This document shows, piece by piece, positions 37,206-48,182 of a DNA stretch of 64,000 nt. The notes beneath the pieces were generated by a model. That model was not told where the DNA came from. It did no database searches and saw nothing but the letters and a program-made list of their open reading frames with translations. The position numbers and the translations under genes are program-made. Every line of letters begins with the position of its first letter. Positions within the stretch are counted from its first letter, which is position 1. Source of the DNA: Ptychodera flava (taxonomy: Eukaryota; Hemichordata; Enteropneusta; Ptychoderidae); assembly GCF_041260155.1 (NCBI RefSeq), contig NC_091944.1, positions 19,566,272 through 19,630,271 on the forward strand, read 5' to 3'.

Positions 37206-38127
37206 ATCTTACATATGTCATTGTAATATTTTGATTCAGGCCCTTATCTGTATCAGATAGCGAATTATTGAATGGCTATTACATTATACATCATTAGTTC
37301 TCCACCAGAAAATAACACTGAAAACATATGACAACGGTAAATATATAGCCGCGTTTTATGTTGGTGTAAAGTATCAAAAACTATCAGAGCAATTCGCAAG
37401 TTATGACAACTCTCCATGATTCGTCAAAATTCTAAAGCAAATGTACACACAGTATGTACATTATTACCTGTTTTGTAAATGAAAGAAGATATTGAAAAAA
37501 GTTACTTACGTCTGAATGTAAATACAATCTTTAAGTGGTTCACTGTTTTCATTTGCTTGTAGATACTGTTATTCAGTTTTTAGTGATACATTTGACCAAC
37601 AATGTGTATAAAACATGCCTTTGCCCCTTTCTGTCGAAGTTTACCGTGATGGAATAAGATCATCGTTCACAAGACAGCTTGGGCTCTTGGCAGTGTCCAT
37701 ATAACGTCTAAAGTCCATAGCGCTTTGTGTAAATCCTGAATCCTAGTAATGCCATGCAGTCAACACGTAAGGCTGACCAAAAAAGTGATTTGTTTCTGGT
37801 CCTTCACTTTTGGCTCAAGAGATGTGATCCGGCGATTTATTTCTCGATATATTTTCCCAGACCACTTTCGAATATACTTAACGTTAGTTATTCAAGAATT
37901 GGCTGCAAAGTACTTTTTATCTCTTTTAAAAATTCTACAATGAGGGGTCAGCAGCTCCATACCAATAAAATGTGAATAGGCAATTGTGTGGTAGATTGTG
38001 TGGTAACTATTTGTGGCAATGATTATACTTGAACAGACCAAGGAAGGAAAAGAGATTTGAGCGGGTTTACACAGCGACGACTAGAAACAAATCTATTGTT
38101 AGGGTCTAAAATGTTCTATTACAGTTA

Positions 38128-39398
38128 TCAAACATCTTCAGTGGTATTCTTTGATGATCCCAAGACGTCGTTTCGCTGTTGACCTAAATCTGGGTTGTGC
38201 GTGTCTTGCAAAGGGAACTGTGTTTCTGGGTCTGAAAAATAAAGGAAAGAAGACTGAAGTAATTTGTTTCCAAACACGTTTAATGTGCAAAAAAGATTTC
38301 GTGTAACCTTTTCCACGTTAATCCAAGAGATAAGTTTAGCGAGGGATATTCCTATGTAGCGATGAGAACTCCCCTGTGTTATTTGATGTAAACGGGAAAA
38401 CGCGCTGAAACAATAATTGCAAATATACCCTACAAAACTACACTTTGCCCATTAGTGAGTTGGCGAAATGCGTACTGGATCATTCCGTCATAACATAACC
38501 CTAAATGAATATCCGCGCAAACCTGTAATGCTACCCTACCCGAGTCTTCATTATTGTATCCATTGGCAGCGTCGAGTGTTCGCCGTCCAACACACGCCAT
38601 CAAAAACTTCAAACTTCTAGCACGGATTTTAGATTTCTTATTATATATAAGACATATGATAATAACAAGCATCAAAGTTGCAGCAGTGATTACGACAACT
38701 ATGGCCAATAGTGTTCCGTAATTTAATCGTGATGTCCTGGTGGGACCGTCGTTCAAGTCTGTCGTAATCTTGGCAAAACTTGGTTCAGAAGATATCATGA
38801 GTGTTGTTCCCTCTGACGAAAAAGATACAGAAAAGGTTTATCTTATGTCAAAATCACTATATTCTTCTACATTAAATTCTGGCAGGAAGTCCACTGCACA
38901 TGCTTTTTTGAACGTAAAATCAAGTTTTCCACGTTTGTAACATACAACATTTATCATGTATATACGAGAGTATAAACACATAGACCCTCGAGAACAACCC
39001 GTTTTTCTCGAGGGTCTATGATATACATGATAAAATGATACTTTACAAGGAATATGGTTGTTTTGAGATAAACATATGGTGGGCAATGTTCCATAAATTT
39101 TTTGGCTCACTGCATTTGCTCCTGATCCAAAGTATCACTTTAAAAAAAAATATTACCGTGTGTATGAATCTTGCAGTATTTAATAACCTATTGTTGACTT
39201 ACTAGTAACCTCAGGACAAAAGATCTCGCAGTTGCCGTCGGCAACTTCTTTACACAGTGCACAGTCGTGGCACCAGCCGGCGATTTGGTCACAAAATTGA
39301 TTGACGGCACAATTTGTTATATCACACAGAGTGTTCACCAACCGCATTTCCAGTAATAGCAGAACCATCGCACCTATCACGTTTTCATAATTTGCCAT
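38128..39398 (-). CDS. Fn14/BCMA-like TNF-receptor-family protein, gene B (intact)
   Basis: Exons 39398-39203, 38812-38540 and 38231-38128 join through two phase 1 introns into 190 residues with no defect. Residues 1 to about 21 are a signal peptide. Cysteines 25, 30, 36, 43, 46, 49, 57 and 61 form one cysteine-rich domain. Residues about 98-121 (LLAIVVVITAATLMLVIIICL) span the membrane, followed by NKKSKIRAR. The tail carries PLQDT (163-167), which fits the TRAF2/3 site pattern P-x-Q-x-T known from CD40 (PVQET), then NPDLGQQRNDV. The expected role is a cell-surface receptor for a TNF-type ligand signalling through TRAF adaptors. That is inferred from architecture; no ligand is known. It is the tandem-duplicate partner of gene A, and the extracellular domains are almost the same. 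The acceptor at 39436 (GTTTTACAG) implies an upstream 5' UTR exon, as in A. Confidence 0.85.
38955..39035. repeat. Inverted repeat (hairpin) in intron 1 of receptor B
   Basis: CATAGACCCTCGAG and CTCGAGGGTCTATG face each other around AACAACCCGTTTTT. The outer arms (TTTATCATGTATATAC and its complement) extend the stem. Gene A lacks this hairpin. Confidence 0.8.
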
Positions 39399-41320
39399 TT
39401 TGATAATCCTGTTAATACTCTGTCGATAAGTGATCTGTAAAACAAGAGCATGATTTGAAAGTAGTTGTAAGTAATATATTCATTGAACTAGTGAGGCTTC
39501 CTTGTGTTGTTCGGGGGGAAAGCTTTGCATATCAAAACATGTTTTCATAGAGGCAGTTACTGTGAAAGATGTTGCCTAAAATACCTAAAACTATTTTTCA
39601 TGCGCACCTATGATCACGGTCTTGTAGATAAACTACAAAGATTTGTCTCGTTAATTTTGGTTTTCCTTTCTGGGTTTTCAACGTGTACTTTGCGGCATTC
39701 CTATTTTCTTTATAGTCCGCACCAATTTCAAGATAATTCTACTTTCTTAGCGATGTTTGACATATGCTGTCATGGGCACGTTTTACATTGTTGGAGAAAC
39801 TACGTTCCTTTTAGTGACAAAGCAAGGGTATATTTTTATATCGTTGATTGCCTTAATGTTCTCAAACAAAGTACGGATCACATGGTCACGCCTACGTAGT
39901 ACGGATCACGTGGTCAAAATAGTCAATGGTCACGCTATTTACACCTAGGTACCATTTCTTAATGAAACATTGTTCCACCTGTGCCTGGGCTAAATGTTAA
40001 TTTTACAGCAAAATCAAATATGAAGCTTTTATTTGCGATTAAAAATTTGTATTCAATAATGATAATCATCATAAACGATATGTAAGTGTTTAGGTACCGA
40101 CCTTGAACTTGAAACATTGTTCTACAAAATGCACCTACCACTACAATTAAAATATTACCTCTTTGAAAAAATCGATTTTTTTCCCTAGGAAAATTCGGCA
40201 ATTCATACCGAAATTGGGCGAGCTTGTCAGATAAACTTTAAGTCGCAAAATGAGAAAACAAAACTGTAGTAAACAACTCACCTATCTCTTGAAATACAAT
40301 GATTTGGCCTTTTGTGACGCGAACAGTCGTAGCGTTGCTGTAGTTCTGAAAATTAACTGTTCGGAGCTAACGGATAAGTACTGGCTGGTCCTTTCTATAG
40401 AGATGATTTCATCAAAAGTACTTGGTTTAGTAAAATATTAATATTTATATCTGAAATTAAGACCTATACCCGTTTGCTCTTATCAACCGCATCGTCATTA
40501 TATACAATAATCATTCCATCTTTGGACACGTGGACTACACATGGTTGTCTCAATGGTAGTACACGCAAAGCAGACGGAAGGCAGATGTAGAATTTACGAA
40601 GACGAAGTGTGCACCAAACTTTTCACTGGAGCAATGTTTTGGCCAGTACACTTTTTCATGAAAGAATCCCTGAAGTCTATAGTCGAAAACACAATTTTGC
40701 TTGCACTCATGGCGAGCTTTATCATGTCGATGCGCAAAAAGGTACATCTGAAAAATCATTCTTTCTTATTCATGAACCAAGGGTCGTCGTCTTAAACGAC
40801 TATTTAATTGTCACGACTTTTTCTACTTTTAAAAAGTGTAATTGTTACGCAATAATAATGAAGATCAAAATTAGCGACACTAAGAAACATTCATCTTTCG
40901 ATTTCGATTTCTGCAGTTATTTTGACTACTAGGCGTCTTCACTTTCCGGAAATACTGATCAAGCACCCTAGATCTGATAGGAGTATTGGATTAATTACCG
41001 GTAAAATGACTTCCAGTTTGCCAGTCTAGACAAACAAGTCAAATACATTAATGTTTGTCTTACCTTGTGTTTGATAAGAAAAGTTGAACATATTCATTTG
41101 AAAAAAAATCATCCTTTGTGAAAGAGAACACACTTGCTACAAAGGTTCTGTTCACGGCATTATATGAATCATGTGTATATACATTTTTCATTTTTGAAAA
41201 TATAGCTCTATTTATTTATTTTCACAGTGAGTTTTTGCCGGATCACATTTCCAGCTAAAACTGCGTTCCTGTTCAATACATAAAATAATTAGAAAATACA
41301 CAGGGAAAATATCTACAAAG

Positions 41321-42179
41321 GTTCAAGGAAGAATGCATAGTTGTTGAGAAAGTCATGTTGACATTTGCAAACATGTCCATAACTGGAGTTAAAAAATATT
41401 AAAACTCTGATTTATTAAAATACCAGGAAATTAATATATTCCGCAGCTTTGAGTGGACATTGTTAAAGAATGCATATGATGCCACTAGTTTTTTTGAAGG
41501 GGACATGAAACGAGAAGTGACCGCTTATGCAACGATTATGAAAAGGGTTAGAGGCGTTGTCACGGTAATATAACCTAACAACCATTAACATGTTTATTTT
41601 ACAATTTGAGGCCTGTGAAAAACAATATAATGAAAGGATACTTCGAGCGTTTTTACTCAATTTTTCTGAATTTCTTTGTATCCGTATCGATCAAACAATA
41701 ACAGAGGTTGCGATGAACTTGTCTTTAGTTCAAAAATATTCAAAGTGTCATAATAGAGACAGTATGTAATTTAAACATCTTAGATTCGAAAAGACATTAA
41801 TGTGTGAAAAAAATATTCGAACTTGTGAAGTGTGTGGACAAAACGTGTTAATTGGCCTTCAAACGACTCGCTTAACGTAATAGTTAAACCGACGAATACT
41901 CAATCATTTTAGAAAAATAAAATGTCTTGTTTCATTTATTCTTGTTTACGGACGCTGTATGGTCGCATTCGTAAAGAAGTATCCAGACACCTTGGTCTTT
42001 CTCTGTTCTTCAGGTATTGACGTCATTTGCATGTCTTCTAAGATTCAAGGAATCGTGGTAGACTTGCAAAATGAGATGCGAAATGACATCTCCCTGCTTG
42101 CAGGTGATACAATCTAAACCATTCCTTTATTTACATTATTTTGTATTTCACGAGTTTTTGTCACTTTGGTAATAAGTCA
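41321..42179. other. Intergenic, between receptor B's upstream region and receptor C's 3' end
   Basis: I see no coding exon or repeat here. It probably contains the 3' UTR of gene C. Confidence 0.3.
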
Positions 42180-45125
42180 CTACGCTTGTGATACATCAAT
42201 CTTTTGCTTTTCTGGGTAAGTACTTTGGGGTTCCTGTGTTGAAGTTTCCATCGGTTCTGCCGAGAAAAGTAGGAACCAATCAATGAATCAGTTACATCGA
42301 TGAAACGACAAGAAATCACCATCTATTACTATTTAGATATATACTTCAATTTGGTACTTTCACCACTTTAAAACGTTCGCGACATGTTTAAAAATGGCTG
42401 TTTTTGAAGTCGTCATATGGTTCAAGGAACAAGATAACTTTATGACAGCAACATAATACTTGCAACAATTGAATACCAAATTAACTATATTTGTCTTTCG
42501 AAATAATTAATTATCCCGTCCTACCTGTTTCTGTCGCGATGGTCCCGTTGTCCGTATTCTTTTTATAACAAGGTAATGTTCCCTTCAGGTTTAGCATGGA
42601 CTGTTTGCATCTTGGGTATCTCGTCAAGTGATCCACACAACCATACATGAGCAGCGCAATTGACAAAACAGGCATGATGAGTGTTGCCATGACAGTGAGA
42701 ACAACAAACGTCCTTTTGTAATCATCCAGCGTTTTAGTAACATTGACCGTGAAGCTGCTAGCATCAGACGGCATCAAGGTTGATTTGTATGGGTCACCTG
42801 AAATGGATTTGTGCCTCTAAGTTTAGACTAGATCGTTCAGTTTACGTTGATTAGGTAATGCTACACGACAGATTCAATTCATGAAAAGGGCCATTTCATG
42901 CGTAGGAAATGACAGGACAGTATTTTGCAAATGGCGTAGATTTCTTGTATTTTACAAGTAGTTTTTATAGTTCATTTGTATTCTCCAAGGGTTATTTGGA
43001 CGTAGTTTGTGATACGCGATATGTATATCTATTCTCTTTATTGTATATTAATTGCGAGACCAGCTGATTTGACAGTAGGTTATCACCACATGTTTTTGTA
43101 GGACATACCTTTAGTCGAAGCTGTTTTGTTGCAAATCCAACAGTTATCATCTGATATTTCGTCACATAGATGGCAAGGTTGACAGGCTCCGGTGATGCTA
43201 TCACAAAATTGTCCAGCCACACAATAATCACATGCTGTATATAAGGAGTTAACCATTGTAAACATCCGCATATAAATAATATGGAGACAAAAGTTAACCC
43301 CGTTTGTGTTTATCACTGTCAGCTTTCTCAACACAAAAGAATAAATTTCTTCTTACATGAAATAAAACTTTGTTTGTTCATGAGAACCGCATGACGCATC
43401 AAACAAGGACTTCAAAATTGATATGATGTTGTCTTCTCTCGTAGTAATATTAATCAAATAAGGATATTAAAAACTCAAAAGAACTCTTAGATAGTTGAAA
43501 TCAAGATCCAGTTTTTAACATTACATTGATTAAGACATTTTGACATTATCTAATTATATACTACAATACAACTGATAATTAAAATTGAAACGACCTATGA
43601 AAAACATCACCAATCGGGCATTTTGCTGCAAATTCGGTTCGCGCCATATATAGTACATAGTGCATAGCATTAGGCTATAGTTCTGCATATTTTGTTAAGG
43701 ATGATACCAATGATGAGGTATTCGTTGCAGAGAAGGACGTTGTTAATACGCTTGAATTCTTCGTCGACAAAATGTTTTATTGAATTTGGAGGACACATTT
43801 TCCAACAGCTCATAGGAATTCCTATGTGTACTAATTGTGCCCCTTTGCTTGCTGACCCATTTCCGTATTCATACGAGGCAGAATTCATCCATAACTTAAT
43901 CAAACAAACAAGGTCTCTTCAGCTAAAGATTTCAACTTTACATTCAGTTATTAGACGATGTCATGGAGCTGAATAATTCTACTTGCAGTGACCATCTCCC
44001 TATGATTTATCGTCCTGGATTAGAGATTAAAGAAACTAATGAATCTTCTTCTACTTCGTATGAGGATATTTAACACAACTTGACTCCAATGGTCACCTTT
44101 ATACTTGACAAGGGAGATGAATCAACTTTAATTTACTATAACAATTTCTCTCACTTACGTATACACAAAAAATTCTCCTCACAGCCTACATTTCACCTTA
44201 TTCGTCATGCGACAGCATATAGTTCATATTGTGATTTTGCAGAGAGACATGGCCACCTCCCTTATAAATCAAGGTTAGACGAGACAAAGGCATGTCTCTA
44301 CATTCAACCGTTTTTTCAGCAGGTGTCATGGGCTCGTTGACAAGTATGATGTGTTTCTCAGACAGATGGTCACTGATAGTATCAGTGACATTAATCCGTA
44401 GACTGTGACCATGTACCTCTTATTTCGACTACTCACAGATTGATAAATAGATTGTGGGTACTACATTTGGGGCAGGGTGCGCTTATACTTTCGAAACGCT
44501 TGACATCACTTCTTGATTGTTTTATCGGAGGTCCATATATCTTTCTTTCACGACTTTGACAGCGTTATGTGTACTTAACTAGTACTTTATTCATGGTCTG
44601 TGACTGTACTATATTGTGTTTGTTGTATACAACTGTGTAATACAACGGATGGGTATGATCGCTAGTACATGTAATTGTTCTAAATGCTCAATCGGTGAGT
44701 TCTGGTTCGTTAATCTATACTGAACACCTGCAAGAAAACATCGCTTGGCGCCTCTGTTGTTTCCCCATAAGACTTATAGAAGGACTTTCTGCTTTCAAGT
44801 AAATCTGGAGGTCTATTGCGTGTTTTGCTCTATTATTGGGCTCTTTTTGCTTATAAAGAATATACGTGAATTCTGGCGGTAAGCAGAGCTCATTGAGGTC
44901 ATAGTAGATATTTAACCCCACGGAAAACATACCTGATTTTATCAGTGAGTTTGCACAAGTGCGGCAGTCTCGGTTTGGTATTTTGTCACATACCCAACAC
45001 GGTTGACAGCCTCTCGTAATAGTGTCACAGAACTGGTCAACTTTGCAATGGCTGCAGTCTCTGAATGAGTTTGCGAAGGCAACTTGTAATAGTACTACGA
45101 CGGTGATCGCTGTTGTCGTTGTCAT
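42180..45125 (-). CDS. Fn14/BCMA-like TNF-receptor-family protein, gene C (probably two cysteine-rich domains)
   Basis: Exons 45125-44933, 43234-43109, 42797-42525 and 42256-42180 join through phase 1 introns into 222 residues. Exon 1 gives a signal peptide (AITVVVLLQVAFA) and a first domain with cysteines 24, 27, 33, 40, 43, 46, 54 and 57. Exon 2 gives a second, similar domain (VAGQFCD, CQPCHLC, NCWIC). Exon 3 carries the membrane span, residues about 136-158. The tail exon encodes STQE (203-206), which fits the TRAF2 consensus (P/S/A/T)-x-(Q/E)-E, and ends TAG. C-x2-C-x2-C-x7-C-x2-C resembles Fn14. Exon 3 is 273 bp, the same as in gene B. Alternatively exons 1 and 2 could be alternative first exons of single-domain forms, because upstream of exon 2 MVNSL resembles MVNTL of gene A; but no good signal peptide precedes it. 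A Penelope-like relic sits in intron 1 on the opposite strand. Confidence 0.75.
43690..44660 (+). mobile_element. Penelope-like retroelement fragment with reverse-transcriptase remnant, fossil
   Basis: A broken relic on the plus strand within intron 1 of receptor C. Recognisable parts are a Penelope-type reverse-transcriptase core (GIPMCTNCAPLLAD, then YSYEAEFI) and a more C-terminal segment (CDFAERHGHLPYKSRLD), followed by a 3' part shared with 19560-19905. It carries several breaks and is clearly inactive. No terminal repeats or endonuclease domain can be assigned with confidence. Confidence 0.75.
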
Positions 45126-45279
45126 GGTGACTTCAATCTTACCCTTCCTGAATATGATTCAAGGACATGGTCTGCGTGGAAGGAATTGACAATAATGATT
45201 CATAGATTATGAAAGCAATGTGAATGGTAGACCGTATCTGGCAAAGACTAAGATGTGTTTGCCTTGTTCCTTTTATCTC

Positions 45280-45645
45280 AGGCAAAAAAAAAAATAAATT
45301 GATAACATGGTTTTGAAAAAAGGGTAAGTAGGTCGGCAGGAATTTTTTTTTTCCAAATTATTTTTATTTTTAAATATGCATTTTTCAGGGTTCAGGGCGG
45401 TCAAATACTGGCCACAACATTTCCAGAAAAATGTATCATGTATATAAAAGGGAAAAAATCATAAAAAGACATCGTTCAAGCAAAAATCAAATGCCAATAA
45501 CGAACGCGTGATTTTACGGGTATTTTCTTTTTTTTACTTCCATGTTTACGTAGCTCTAAAAAGTTTAGGGTCAGCAGGTAAAAAATAGGGTAGGTCGGGT
45601 TATCGGAACATCTAAATTTTTTTTGTTCGGCCTCATATTTGACAA
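45280..45645. mobile_element. Possible small foldback transposon
   Basis: The left end (CAGGCAAAAAAAAAAATAAA) and the right end on the minus strand (GAGGCCGAACAAAAAAAATT) resemble each other. Each is followed by a GGTAGGTCGG-like or ACCCGACCTACCC motif. The target site is unclear. Confidence 0.4.
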
Positions 45646-45699
45646 AGGAATATTATCTCCTTTCTACAGTGTTACACTTGATCGATTAGGGAACCAAAT

Positions 45700-46215
45700 A
45701 TTCATAAACAATGCCAGCTTATATTAATTTTGTAATTTTCACCACAAAGCAATATCTGTTCGGATGCTTAATAGAAGTAAGTCTCTCATGCAATTGCCCT
45801 CGATATTTTTACAGAACTACACATTATCATCGGTACGTTGTTGGTGCCGCGTTTCAGTATGGTGGCGGCGAGCCTTTTAAGGACTCTGCTACTTACAGAT
45901 CAGCCCGTCCTAGAGTGTGTAAAAGTAACCTCAAGTTGTCAATTCTAATTGTTATAAAAATCTGTCAAATTCGAATTTGCAAAATTTTCTAAAGTAGCCC
46001 TGGCGAGGCATAAGAAATATGACATAATGTCAATAAAATAACGAAATATAAACGAAAATAAAAACCCAGAAAGGTCGAAATCTCACCTGTTTCTGGTGAA
46101 TGTGTGCTACATGTACCTGCGTAGTGAAACAAATCATGCGTGTTTGTAAACACTTCAGTACCATTACATGTGATAAATTTACGCTGTTGCATGTGTTTGT
46201 CATGTGGACACCACC
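45700..46215. other. Intergenic stretch with no supported feature
   Basis: Short open frames here lack family resemblance. A frame at 46087-46240 ends at a plausible donor but has no convincing acceptor. Confidence 0.3.
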
Positions 46216-46219
46216 AAAG

Positions 46220-46590
46220 AAGTAGAGCGTAACACACATATTACGTTATTCAGTTGCTAAATTTACGGTGTGAACTTACGACATAGTCACTTCAAGTTAT
46301 CAAAAATGCGATTGTTCACTTGAAACCCTTTAACTGAAGACCTCCGTGGCCATTTATCGTTATAATAGGTTTTTTGTTTATAGTTGTATACGGCCCTGTT
46401 ACGGGGCAAAGAAGTAGAGCGTATCATGAAGGAATGGGTCAGGCCATTCATTTTATCGCTAAATTTATACCGTGAACTTTTGACATAGCCACTTCAAATT
46501 ATCAATAAAATGCGGCAGTTAACTTTTAACACTTTAAGAGAAGACCTCCTCGGCTATTTATATTTGCATTATCGCAGCCAGGGAATTTTG
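46220..46590. repeat. Two imperfect direct repeats of about 190 bp
   Basis: AAGAAGTAGAGCGTA starts a similar block at 46218 and again near 46409. Both continue through GTGAACTT...GACATAG(T/C)CACTTCAA and GAAGACCTCC. Confidence 0.7.
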
Positions 46591-46739
46591 TTTGTTGTAG
46601 ACGGCCATGTTATGCTGTTGAATAAAAAAAGAACCGAGCACGAAGGAATGTTTATGTCTGCTAAGGTCGAACAGGGGTCAGTTGAAAAAAGCGGAGGCAA
46701 GTCAGTCAGAAACTCAAAGTGAAACTCGTAAAAATTGGC

Positions 46740-47540
46740 AAAATACCAAATGACCCTATGAATTAGTTAAGTAATTAGAGGATGTGATCGCAAAGTGCCA
46801 AGTGAGGGTCTGACACAAATGTCACTAGCCTGAAAGGGACAACTCTCTTTAAATCAAACTTTCCAGTTTCTGAAAAATGAGCTGATCGATTGAAACGTCT
46901 CCATCACACTTTTTACATTATAAATATTTTTTACAAACTGCTTCATATCAAATAAAAAATCTCACAGGACCAATGTTTAAGAGACATTTTCGAGTTTATT
47001 TTCTAAATTTACATTTTCGTTCAGAAATATACTGAAAGTTTTAAGGACGGATTTTTTGAGATTATTGTATCGTCTGCAGCCCGTTTAATTATTATTTCCC
47101 TTACAAGAGATTTCCGATTCAAACACTTATAACTTGTGTTTCTTCTGTTCTAATTTTAACAGCCAGGATTTCCACCACAAACAAACAAAACAAAGTATAC
47201 AATGGACGGCCTTGTTCGATTACATCTAAATGCCGAAAGTCGGACAGTCAACCATTATTATATAAATAATGCCTTACAATCAATCACTGCAATGGCATTT
47301 GCCCAAGGGTGAGCAAAGAGTGCTACCAAAATCATTTCCCCTTTAAAACTTTCACCTCCCCTAAAAAAACACATTCAACAGAATCAAAGTCTTTGCAGAA
47401 GTCAAATAAAAATGATACCTGGAAGATTTTCAGCCAGAAAACATAAGCAGTTTCATTGGTGCTTATTATAATAAAACACTAGCGAATATTGGTTGAGACC
47501 CTTGTAGAGTATACATGCCAGTATTTTAATTCAGTATTAA
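46740..47540. other. Intergenic stretch with no supported feature
   Basis: AT-rich. I see no coding exon, RNA gene or transposon ends. Confidence 0.3.
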
Positions 47541-47552
47541 ATAAATTGGTCG

Positions 47553-48182
47553 CTAATTGCCAAGATCACTATGGTCCACTTTCTTGAAGAGTAACCCAAG
47601 GACTGCAAATTCGTGTCTCAGAACTTTACAGTGTAAACCCTCTTGAATTGCAATAAATAAAATTCCCCCAAGAACATCCCAGAAATTTTCTATGAAATTC
47701 GGCGGACAAACATTTGTAGCCGAGGGATTTACCATTCTTCGCTGATGTGACAGCAGCTTTATATTTCTGAAATGAAATTGGTTGTCAAGAATGTCTCCAA
47801 ATTCTTGTGAAAGTATGCTCGCTAAGTGACTATAAGCGAGATAAAGACCTATCTTGCGGTCAGCAACATTCGTAGAAGAGTATAGCTTGGAATAAACGAT
47901 GCTTGTAACTTGTTTTCTCTTCACCATACGGTTTCCCAATTTAAGTTTGCAATTGTATACTTGGCCCCATTACGCATCAAGACTTAAAAAATTGCAATCC
48001 TTGTTCCAAGTGGACGGCACCGGTGTCAAACTTGCCAATTCTAGCACTGCATATTGAGTAAGTATACTTATTGCCTTTACATCGACGGATATCTTTCCAG
48101 ACTCATAGTCGGTCAATGTTTTATGTACTCGTAGGCGCCCTTCCTCGACTCCATTCACTTCACAGCCGTACTTGACCGACAT
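47553..48182 (-). pseudogene. Unrecognised single-exon reading frame with one in-frame stop
   Basis: A continuous frame of about 210 codons runs from the ATG at 48182 (context AAAAATGTCGG) to a stop at 47553, broken by a single TAA at 47972-47970. Both halves look protein-like: SVKYGCEVNGVEEGRLRVHK and LTDYESGKISVDVKAISI in the first, YLAYSHLASILSQEFGDIL and FWDVLGGILFIAIQEG in the second. I recognise no family. It could be a decayed retrocopy or a host gene with a recent stop. A sequencing error at TAA is also possible. Between the two SLC34/receptor blocks it has no evident functional partner. Confidence 0.45.

Larger units (their letters stand above)
34216..41320. repeat. Tandem segmental duplication, copy 2 (carries receptor gene B)
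   Basis: It is the compact counterpart of 14125-34215 and preserves empty sites for the 11 kb palindrome (near 34975), the 700 bp hAT-like element (near 37283) and the 748 bp element (near 38200). It has its own insertion at about 36074-36783 and a private hairpin near 38955-39035. Confidence 0.85.

Noticed and set aside
37001-37234. Histidine/aspartate-rich open frame
   Set aside because: It translates a CAC/CAT/GATCAT repeat; no start, signal or homology supports a gene.
43690-44660. Possible LTR retroelement
   Set aside because: The reverse-transcriptase motifs match Penelope-like elements, and no LTR, gag-type or envelope-type parts are visible.
46087-46240. Minus-strand exon candidate ending CAGAAACAG|GTGAGA
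   Set aside because: The donor is plausible, but the only acceptor lacks a pyrimidine tract and the peptide has too few cysteines to belong to the receptor family.
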